Assembly: GCA_964588725.1 (NCBI GenBank)
Contig: CAZPQL010000074.1
Span: 1 to 12,127, forward strand
Reading direction: 5' to 3'
Source: UBA5972 sp964588725
GTDB taxonomy: Bacteria; Pseudomonadota; Alphaproteobacteria; Rhodobacterales; Rhodobacteraceae
Length of the DNA: 12,127 nucleotides
Shown here in pieces: positions 6,891 through 12,127 of the stretch; position 1 is the first letter of the stretch, and each line of letters begins with the position of its first letter. The translations under genes were made by a program, and so were the position numbers. The notes under the pieces are model-generated. The model worked only from the letters and a program-made list of their open reading frames with translations. It was not told the origin of the DNA and ran no database searches.

Positions 6891-8837
6891 GTGGCCGAAA
6901 TCACCCTCACCCTTCCCGATGGCAATCAGCGAAAATATTCCCGTGGCGTGACCGGCATGGACGTCGCCCGCGATATTTCCAAATCTTTGGGCAAGGCCGC
7001 GATTTCGTGCACGGTGAACGGGCAGCACCGCGACCTGTCGCGCACGATTGAATCCGACGCCGATTTCGCCATTCATACCATGAAAGACAACGTTCAGGCG
7101 CTGGAACTGATCCGCCACGACACCGCGCATATCATGGCGCGCGCGGTGCAGGAACTGTGGCCGGACGTCAAAGTCACCATCGGGCCGGTCATCGAAAACG
7201 GGTTCTATTATGATTTTGACCGCAACGAACCGTTTTCCAGCGAAGACCTTGGCGTGATCGAAAAGAAAATGCGCGAGATCATCAACAAGCGTGAACCGGT
7301 AACGACCGAACTGTGGTCGCGCGCCCGCGCCATTGAGTATTTTGAGAACAATGAAGAGCCGTTCAAGGTGGAGCTGGTGGGGATGATTCCCGATGGCGAA
7401 GATCTGCGCATGTATTGGCACGGAGATTGGCAGGATCTGTGTCGTGGCCCGCATCTGGTGCACACCGGACAGGTGCCCGCAGACGCCTTCAAGCTGATGT
7501 CGGTCGCCGGGGCTTACTGGCGCGGCGACAGCAACAACAAGATGTTGCAGCGCATTTACGGCGTAGCGTTTCTGAACAGAAACGACCTGAAAGCGCATCT
7601 CACCATGCTTGAAGAGGCGGAAAAGCGCGACCACCGCAAGCTGGGCAAGTCCATGGACCTGTTTCATCTGCAGGAAGAAGCGCCGGGCATGATTTTCTGG
7701 CACCCGGGCGGCTGGACCTTGTACCGAACCTTGCAGGACTATATGCGCCGCCGTCAGACCGCCGACGGGTATCTGGAAATCAACACACCCTCGGTGGTGG
7801 ATCGCAAGCTGTGGGAGGCCTCGGGGCATTGGGACAAATATCGCGAGAACATGTTCATCACCGAGATTGACGAGGAACATGCCAACGAGAAACGCACAAA
7901 TGCGCTGAAACCGATGAACTGCCCCTGTCATGTGCAGGTTTATAATCAGGGGCTGAAATCATACCGCGACCTGCCGCTGCGGTTGGCGGAATTCGGTTCG
8001 TGCCACCGCTATGAAAGCTCGGGGTCCATGCACGGGCTGATGCGGGTACGTGGATTTACGCAAGACGACGCGCATATATTCTGCACTGAGGATCAGATCG
8101 CGGGAGAAACCAAACAGTTTATCGAACTGCTGACGCGGGTGTACCACGACCTGGGATTTGAGCGTTTTGAGATCAAATTTTCCACCCGTCCCGATGTGCG
8201 GGCCGGGTCTGACGCGGTTTGGGACCGCGCCGAAGCGGCGCTGGAAAGCGCGATCAGGGCGCTCGACCTGCCCTACGAGGTGGACCCGGGAGAAGGGGCG
8301 TTTTACGGCCCCAAGCTTGATTTCAAACTGACCGACGCCATTGGGCGGCAATGGCAACTTGGCACGTTGCAGGCGGATTTCGTGCTGCCCGAACGTCTGG
8401 ACGCCGAATATGTGGGCGAGGACGGCGCCAAACACACACCGGTCATGTTGCACCGCGCCATCCTGGGATCATTCGAACGTTTTTTGGGTATTCTGATTGA
8501 AAACCACGCCGGACACTTCCCGCTGTGGCTGGCACCGCGCCAGATCGTGGTGGCGTCCATTGTGTCGGATGCGGACGAATTTGTGCAGGACGTCGTGACG
8601 GCGCTAAAAGCCAAAGGACTGCGCGCCGAGGCCGACGTGCGCAACGAAAAGATCAACTACAAGGTGCGTGAACACTCGTTAAGCAAGGTGCCGGTGATAC
8701 TGGCGGTTGGCATGCGCGAGGTGGAAGCCCGCAGCGTGTCGGTGCGGCGACTTGGCTTTAAAGACTCAAAGGTTATGTCTTTGCAGGATGTTGTCAGTGC
8801 TCTGGCAATCGAATCCCTGGCACCTGACCTGAAGTAG
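6891..8837 (+). CDS. thrS: Threonine--tRNA ligase
   Basis: A 648-residue class II aminoacyl-tRNA synthetase that charges tRNA-Thr in the cytoplasm. Domains in order: TGS (about 1-62); editing domain with HDTAH (His76, His80) and CRGPH (Cys184, His188), which removes mischarged serine; catalytic core (about 245-540); and anticodon-binding domain (about 550-640). By alignment with the E. coli enzyme, the active-site zinc ligands are Cys344 (MNCPCH), His395 (DDAHIF) and His521 (MLHRAI). Motif 2 is FGSCHRYESSGSMHG (368-382) and motif 3 includes HRAILGSFERFLG (521-533). The GTG start at 6891 follows AAGGAG by 8 nt and gives the normal family N-terminus and length. All domains are intact. infC lies about 1.1 kb downstream on the same strand, with an opposite-strand gene between. 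Confidence 0.98.
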   Translation: MAEITLTLPDGNQRKYSRGVTGMDVARDISKSLGKAAISCTVNGQHRDLSRTIESDADFAIHTMKDNVQALELIRHDTAHIMARAVQELWPDVKVTIGPVIENGFYYDFDRNEPFSSEDLGVIEKKMREIINKREPVTTELWSRARAIEYFENNEEPFKVELVGMIPDGEDLRMYWHGDWQDLCRGPHLVHTGQVPADAFKLMSVAGAYWRGDSNNKMLQRIYGVAFLNRNDLKAHLTMLEEAEKRDHRKLGKSMDLFHLQEEAPGMIFWHPGGWTLYRTLQDYMRRRQTADGYLEINTPSVVDRKLWEASGHWDKYRENMFITEIDEEHANEKRTNALKPMNCPCHVQVYNQGLKSYRDLPLRLAEFGSCHRYESSGSMHGLMRVRGFTQDDAHIFCTEDQIAGETKQFIELLTRVYHDLGFERFEIKFSTRPDVRAGSDAVWDRAEAALESAIRALDLPYEVDPGEGAFYGPKLDFKLTDAIGRQWQLGTLQADFVLPERLDAEYVGEDGAKHTPVMLHRAILGSFERFLGILIENHAGHFPLWLAPRQIVVASIVSDADEFVQDVVTALKAKGLRAEADVRNEKINYKVREHSLSKVPVILAVGMREVEARSVSVRRLGFKDSKVMSLQDVVSALAIESLAPDLK

Positions 8838-8874
8838 GGCGCGATCACGCACCCGGTCAAGGCGGCCATACCGG
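8837..8874 (+). terminator. Weak hairpin region after thrS
   Basis: GGGCGCG and CGCACCC (8837-8854) can pair around an ATCA loop with one mismatch. CCGGT (8853-8857) can also pair with ACCGG (8870-8874). Neither is followed by a T-run, so an intrinsic terminator is not convincing. The rest of the gap to 9005 shows nothing else certain apart from a short CCGGC-ACC-GCCGG hairpin at 8986-8998, just past the stop of the opposite-strand gene and likewise without a T-run. Confidence 0.2.
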
Positions 8875-9005
8875 CACACGCTTTCAGGCTTGCCGATATA
8901 TCCGGCGCGGACAGCGCAATCGCTGACACGGGCCACGCCACGCAGCCATGCTCTGACGGGGCTGTGCTTGACAGGGTATGGCCCGCCGGCACCGCCGGTC
9001 GGTTT

Positions 9006-9659
9006 CTAATTATCGCTGTTGGTCGAATCGGCCTCTTCTTCCAACTGGCGCTGACGCTCGGCTTCGGCCTCAGCGGCGGCTTGCCGCGCGGCTTCGGCAT
9101 CTTCGGCGGCCTTGCGGGCTGCTTCGGCCTCTTCGGCGGCTTTCTTGGCTGCTTCTTCGGCTGCTTTGGCCGTAGCAGACGCAGCTGCAAATTCGGCTGA
9201 CTTACCGGCGGCAGCGGCGGCAGTTGCAGCGGTGTTCGCGGCTTCGGTGGCCTGCGCAACGGCGGCCCTGGCAACACCGGCGGCGTTTTCCGCCGCGACT
9301 CGGTCGGCGGCAGCTGCGGCACTGGCCGCTTCGGCTTGCTGTTGTGCGTTCATGGCTTCAGTTTGCAGTGCCTCGGCTGCGGCCATCGCCGCGTCAGAGG
9401 CCTGCCGGGCAGTGACAGCGCCGTCTTCAGCCGATTTTTGGGCGCCAAGCGCCGTGGCCACGGTGGCTTCGCTCGACGTCAGCTTGGCCTGCAAAGCGTC
9501 GCGCGCGGCGGTCATACCGTCCAGCTTTTTTTGTACGGCGGCCGTTTCGGCCATGGCTGCGTCGCGTGCATCAACTTGTTTTTGCTTTTCGTTGTTGGAG
9601 TAGATCAGACCTCCCACAGCGATGACCAAAATTAAAATAAGCCAGTTTACTTTAGACAT
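9006..9659 (-). CDS. Membrane-anchored alanine-rich coiled-coil protein, hypothetical
   Basis: A 217-residue protein with an N-terminal hydrophobic anchor (WLILILVIAVGGLIY, 6-20) followed by an almost wholly helical, Ala/Glu/Lys-rich body. The start is secure: GGGAGGAAAC immediately precedes the ATG at 9659. Residues 175-204 form three 10-residue repeats (AEEAEAARKA type), like the stalk of TolA, but no TolA C-terminal domain is present and the protein ends in an acidic tail (LEEEADSTNSDN). With few basic residues before the helix, topology is uncertain; a periplasmic rod anchored in the inner membrane is most likely. It sits between thrS and infC on the opposite strand and converges on thrS. 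Low-complexity composition makes homology calls unreliable. The gene is real by its ribosome site and membrane anchor; function unknown. Confidence 0.75.
   Translation of the reverse strand: MSKVNWLILILVIAVGGLIYSNNEKQKQVDARDAAMAETAAVQKKLDGMTAARDALQAKLTSSEATVATALGAQKSAEDGAVTARQASDAAMAAAEALQTEAMNAQQQAEAASAAAAADRVAAENAAGVARAAVAQATEAANTAATAAAAAGKSAEFAAASATAKAAEEAAKKAAEEAEAARKAAEDAEAARQAAAEAEAERQRQLEEEADSTNSDN
9048..9137 (-). repeat. Three degenerate 30-bp repeats encoding a 10-residue helical unit
   Basis: These bases encode residues 175-204 of the alanine-rich protein as AEEAEAARKA, AEDAEAARQA and AAEAEAERQR. The DNA copies share GCTTCGGC-type blocks but have diverged at several bases. They belong to a coding coiled-coil stalk and are not an intergenic repeat. 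Confidence 0.8.
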
Positions 9660-9821
9660 GTTTCCTCCCCGGTGTGTGCAATGTCGCGCAGGCCATCGCG
9701 CAAAAACCTATTTTGCATAAAGCGTATCCCATGCGTTTCCCGCCGCTGATGCCCTAATATTACGAAAACCGCAACCAAAGTTACAGCCAGGTGTTAATTC
9801 CGCAGACATATCATCGCGCTA

Positions 9822-9850
9822 TTGACCTCGATGCTAATGTTATCCACTAG
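9822..9850 (+). promoter_or_regulatory. Candidate infC promoter (weak)
   Basis: TTGACC at 9822-9827 is a good -35, but the hexamer 17 bp downstream (CACTAG, 9845-9850) is a poor -10. TTATCCACT at 9840-9848 overlaps it and matches eight of nine positions of a DnaA box, probably by chance as it stands alone. The remainder of the 9660-9927 gap, which also carries the upstream region of the divergent alanine-rich gene, shows no other clear signal. Confidence 0.25.
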
Positions 9851-9883
9851 AGACGCAAGCCTTGATCCTGCCGTTTTGCGCGA

Positions 9884-9896
9884 TTAGGTAGCCTAA
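9884..9896. promoter_or_regulatory. Short palindrome in the infC leader
   Basis: TTAGG-TAG-CCTAA is a perfect 5-bp inverted repeat around 3 bases. Allowing one mismatch it extends to GATTAGG and CCTAAAC. It ends 31 bases before the proposed infC start. It could be an operator or a small RNA hairpin just before the Shine-Dalgarno; a chance occurrence is possible. Confidence 0.25.
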
Positions 9897-9911
9897 ACTG
9901 TTTCAAACCAC

Positions 9912-9930
9912 AAAGGACTCGAAACTCATA
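9912..9930 (+). promoter_or_regulatory. infC: infC ribosome-binding site and AUA start codon
   Basis: AAAGGA at 9912-9917 is followed after 10 bases by ATA at 9928-9930, in frame with IF3. The nearest in-frame upstream stop is TAG at 9889-9891. No ATG, GTG or TTG occurs in frame until 10063, deep inside the conserved N-terminal domain. Start at AUA therefore fits best. Confidence 0.75.
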
Positions 9931-10473
9931 GCCCGCAGACCTCACAAAGCGCCGATTCAGCGCGACACCGGCCCCCGCGTCAATGACCGTATTGATAATT
10001 CCGAAATTCGCCTTATTGGCGCCGACGGCGAAAACGTCGGATTAACCACCCCGGCCCACGGGATGGAACTGGCAGACGAGGCCGGGCTTGATCTGGTCGA
10101 AATTTCACCCAACGCCAATCCGCCCGTGTGCAAGATCATGGATTTCGGCAAGTTCAAATACGAACAACAGAAACGCGACAGCGAGGCCCGTAAAAAGCAG
10201 AAGATTATCGAGGTCAAGGAAATCAAGTTTCGCCCGAACACCGACACCCACGACTACGACGTCAAAATGCGCAACGTGTTCAAGTTTCTTGAAAACGGCG
10301 ACAAGTGCAAAATAACCATGCGGTTTCGCGGACGCGAAATGGCGCATCAAAACCTGGGGCGCGAGTTGCTCGAACGGGTGGCAGAAGACGTCAAAAACAT
10401 TGGCAAGGTTGAAAACATGCCCAAGATGGAGGGCCGTCAAATGATCATGATGATCGGTCCGCTGCCGAAATAA
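9928..10473 (+). CDS. infC: Translation initiation factor IF-3 (AUA start)
   Basis: A 181-residue protein, close to the usual length. IF3 binds the 30S subunit, prevents premature 50S joining and rejects non-canonical start codons and wrong initiator tRNA. The N-terminal domain holds GPRVNDRIDNSEIRLIG (15-31) and LDLVEISPNANPPVCKIMD (54-72). The linker is the lysine-rich KYEQQKRDSEARKKQK (77-92). The C-terminal domain holds EVKEIKFRPNTDTHDYDVK (95-113), MRFRGREMAHQNLG (131-144) and ends KMEGRQMIMMIGPLPK. The first ATG in frame (10063) would delete residues 1-45, including conserved N-domain strands, so AUA at 9928 is taken as the start. In E. coli the AUU start of infC makes IF3 limit its own synthesis, and the same is expected here. 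rpmI and rplT, which often follow infC, are absent; a LysR gene converges instead. Confidence 0.95.
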   Translation: MARRPHKAPIQRDTGPRVNDRIDNSEIRLIGADGENVGLTTPAHGMELADEAGLDLVEISPNANPPVCKIMDFGKFKYEQQKRDSEARKKQKIIEVKEIKFRPNTDTHDYDVKMRNVFKFLENGDKCKITMRFRGREMAHQNLGRELLERVAEDVKNIGKVENMPKMEGRQMIMMIGPLPK

Positions 10474-11365
10474 TCGCAGCCGTCGCCGACGGTGGCCGCG
10501 GATTTCCCTCAAATATGTCTGCCATTGCTCTGATTTCGCGCTGCATATGCTCGCGGAATAGGCGTACGCGTCCGGTGCGGCGCAAATCTTGGTGATAGAC
10601 CAGCCAAAGGCCCAGATCGTGGCGCGGATCGGGCGCGCGCGCGCGGGCAAGTTCTGGATCCGCGTCTCCCATGAAACAAGGCAGATAAGCCAGTCCTGCA
10701 CCTGACTTTAACGCCGCCAGTGTCAACAGCGTGTCATCGACATAAAATCGGTGATCGCCGCTTGGACAGGCCTCTTTCGTCCAGGACGAGTGGAAGTTGC
10801 AGCAAGTGACGCCCAGCCATCTTTCTGGCTCGGCCTTCGATTTCAGCGCGCCAAGATACTCGTGAGAGCCATAAACGGCGGACGCGACCGACACCAGATG
10901 GGTACCGATCAGGGTTTCCTGCGGCGAGTTGGTCAGACGAATGGCAATATCCGCGTCGCGCTCGGCCAGTTTCACGAAACGGTTGGTGACTTGCACGTGA
11001 AATTCGATGGACGGATGTGCTTGACTGAAACGCGCAAGGACCGGCATCAGGATAGTTGACGCCATGTTGTTGATGGCCGAAACCCGCAGCTCACCAGCCG
11101 GTTCATTGTCCTGCCCGCTTCGCGCGCCTTCAAAGCCAAGAATTTCAACCTCGATCTTGCGTGCGGACATTTGCAGCTCTTCGCCTGCCTCTGTCAGTTC
11201 ATAACCGGACTTACGCCGATTAATGAGGCGGGTGCCCAGTTTGGATTCAAGCGTGCGCATTCGCCGCGACACAGTGGAATGCTGTACTCCTAAACGTTTA
11301 GCCGCGCCGCTGATGGATCCCATCCGCGCGACCTCAAGAAAAATCCTCAGGTCATCCCAGTGCAT
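10445..11365 (-). CDS. LysR-family transcriptional regulator
   Basis: A 306-residue regulator. Residues 3-62 form the winged helix-turn-helix (DDLRIFLEVARMGSISGAAK, then RLGVQHSTVSRRMRTLE), followed by a linker helix (about 63-90) and a substrate-binding-like effector domain (about 92-285; GELRVSAINN and FVKLAERDADIAIRL are typical). The ATG at 11365 follows a full AAGGAGG at 9 nt; the frame stays open to 11449 but the extra 28 residues are not family-like. The last nine codons and the stop overlap the 3' end of infC by 29 bp, antisense. The gene is divergent from a methyltransferase gene with a 117-bp gap, the usual layout for a LysR regulator and its target. The inducer cannot be read from sequence. 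Two adjacent cysteines (188-189) in the effector domain are a mild oddity. Confidence 0.93.
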   Translation of the reverse strand: MHWDDLRIFLEVARMGSISGAAKRLGVQHSTVSRRMRTLESKLGTRLINRRKSGYELTEAGEELQMSARKIEVEILGFEGARSGQDNEPAGELRVSAINNMASTILMPVLARFSQAHPSIEFHVQVTNRFVKLAERDADIAIRLTNSPQETLIGTHLVSVASAVYGSHEYLGALKSKAEPERWLGVTCCNFHSSWTKEACPSGDHRFYVDDTLLTLAALKSGAGLAYLPCFMGDADPELARARAPDPRHDLGLWLVYHQDLRRTGRVRLFREHMQREIRAMADIFEGNPRPPSATAAIISAADRSS

Positions 11366-11383
11366 CCGGTTTCCCCTCCTTTG

Positions 11384-11395
11384 TGCATTTTTGCA
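11384..11395. promoter_or_regulatory. Possible operator between the LysR gene and the methyltransferase gene
   Basis: TGCA-TTTT-TGCA lies 2 bases upstream of the LysR gene's Shine-Dalgarno (11375-11381). A CGCCAA hexamer is also repeated closely (CGCCAATTGCGCCAA, near 11414-11428) in the same divergent gap. Either could be a regulator site, but a clear T-N11-A LysR box was not found, so this is tentative. Confidence 0.2.
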
Positions 11396-11482
11396 TATTC
11401 TATGTCGAATCTTCGCCAATTGCGCCAAGTTTTCGGCTCTGCCAAGCATTTTTCAATCAAAACTGCAACAAGGAGAACCACA

Positions 11483-12127
11483 ATGAATATTCAAAACAAA
11501 GTTTTTGATCCCGTCGCTTTCAAAGAAACCACGCGCCGTCAATGGGACGAAGCTGCCGAGGCCTGGAACCGCTGGTCTCCGCTTCTGGGCCGCTGGCTGG
11601 GACCGGTCACCGAGATGATGCTGGACATGACCCACGTCGAAAGCGGAAGCCGGGTTTTGGATGTCGCCGCCGGTGCAGGAGAACAAACCATGCAAACCGC
11701 GCGTCGCGTCGGGCCAACCGGCCACGTTCTGGCCAGCGATCTGTCGCCGGGTATTTTGGAACTGACCGCCGTAAATGCGCGACTGGCGGGATTTTCCCAC
11801 GTCGACACCATCGTCAAGGACGGCGAGGCTTTGGCCGAAATCGATGCTGACCCATTTGATGCCGTCATTTCGCGCGTCGGGCTGATCTATTTTCCCAACC
11901 AGCACAAAGCGTTGACTGGAATGCGCGGCCAACTGCGCAAAGGCGGTCGTGTTGGGGCAGTCACCTATGGCGCCGCTGATCTCAACGGATTTTTTTCCGT
12001 TCCCGTTGGCATCATTCGTCGCCGTGCCGCTCTGCCGGCGCCCTTGCCCGGCCAGCCCGGCCCGTTCAGTCTGGGCGATCCCGATGTGCTGTCCAAGCGT
12101 CTAAAAGACGCCGGCTTTACTGACATT
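11483..12127 (+). CDS. Class I SAM-dependent methyltransferase (partial, C-terminus beyond right edge)
   Basis: The frame runs from the ATG at 11483, preceded by AAGGAG at 7 nt, to the window edge (215 codons). After an amphipathic N-terminal region with several tryptophans (WDEAAEAWNRW, 21-31) comes a Rossmann methyltransferase core. Motif I is RVLDVAAGAGEQTMQTA (57-73); the acidic residue after strand 2 is Asp86 (VLASDLSPG, 82-90); Asp113 with Gly114 follows strand 3 (VKDGEAL); and PFDAVISRVGLIYF (124-137) is motif IV/V. The layout resembles UbiE/COQ5-like and small-molecule methyltransferases, but the substrate cannot be named. It is divergent from the LysR regulator and is its most likely target. 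Base composition matches its neighbours. Confidence 0.9.
   Translation, partial: MNIQNKVFDPVAFKETTRRQWDEAAEAWNRWSPLLGRWLGPVTEMMLDMTHVESGSRVLDVAAGAGEQTMQTARRVGPTGHVLASDLSPGILELTAVNARLAGFSHVDTIVKDGEALAEIDADPFDAVISRVGLIYFPNQHKALTGMRGQLRKGGRVGAVTYGAADLNGFFSVPVGIIRRRAALPAPLPGQPGPFSLGDPDVLSKRLKDAGFTDI

Noticed and set aside
6780..7931. Minus-strand open frame of 383 codons opposite thrS
   Set aside because: thrS is unambiguous here; the antisense frame has no recognisable motif and is a codon-position shadow.
8985..9003. Intrinsic bidirectional terminator between thrS and the alanine-rich gene
   Set aside because: A short GC-rich hairpin can form, but neither strand has a real T-run after it; kept only as a weak note.
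8657..9322. Minus-strand frame spanning the thrS tail, the gap and the alanine-rich gene
   Set aside because: The part in the gap (8838-9005) looks mildly gene-like, but it runs antisense through thrS and out of frame through the alanine-rich gene, with no ribosome site.
9112..9603. Plus-strand alanine/serine-rich frame of 163 codons
   Set aside because: It is the antisense shadow of the alanine-rich coiled-coil gene, which has the strong ribosome site and membrane anchor.
10063..10473. IF3 starting at the first ATG, 136 residues
   Set aside because: This would remove 45 residues of conserved N-terminal domain; the AUA at 9928 with AAAGGA upstream restores the normal length.

Overview
This 12.1 kb window reads as ordinary chromosome from an alphaproteobacterium, most likely of the Rhodobacteraceae (Roseobacter-like). 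The evidence is moderately high GC, a GapR/DUF2312 nucleoid protein, an IF3 whose N-terminus begins ARRPHKAP, and several small hypothetical proteins of a kind I associate with that group. I see no transposase, integrase, CRISPR array, tRNA, rRNA or phage module. Twelve genes are supported. Both end genes are cut by the window edges. No gene-free gap exceeds 300 bases; the largest is 268 bases (9660-9927).

Layout. Bases 1-2464 (minus strand) hold a fused two-domain permease of the ferric-iron ABC type, followed downstream by an exported DUF3179 protein cut at the left edge. Bases 2561-3436 (plus) hold an uncharacterised protein that looks like a sulfotransferase-fold relative without the PAPS-binding lysine. 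It converges on gapR (3448-3705, minus). A 70-residue two-helix membrane protein (3828-4040, plus) is divergent from gapR, and its stop codon overlaps that of an EamA-type exporter (4037-4903, minus). The exporter follows, 4 nt behind, an ABHD10-like alpha/beta hydrolase (4908-5666, minus), so these two probably form an operon. A 319-residue single-pass membrane protein with an EPPAE repeat (5803-6762, minus) is divergent from thrS.

The right half holds two translation genes on the plus strand, thrS (6891-8837) and infC (9928-10473). Between them sits an opposite-strand gene for a membrane-anchored, alanine-rich coiled-coil protein (9006-9659). infC has no ATG, GTG or TTG start that would keep its conserved N-terminal domain. 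The best start is AUA at 9928 behind an AAAGGA Shine-Dalgarno. This fits IF3 autoregulation through a discriminated start codon, as known for the AUU start of E. coli infC. A LysR-type regulator (10445-11365, minus) overlaps the infC tail by 29 bp and is divergent from a class I SAM-dependent methyltransferase (11483 to the right edge), which is a plausible regulatory target.

I do not see a clearly new multi-gene system. The points most worth a second look are the AUA start of infC, the degenerate sulfotransferase-like protein, the repeat-bearing membrane protein, and the thrS-infC neighbourhood interrupted by an alanine-rich membrane protein.
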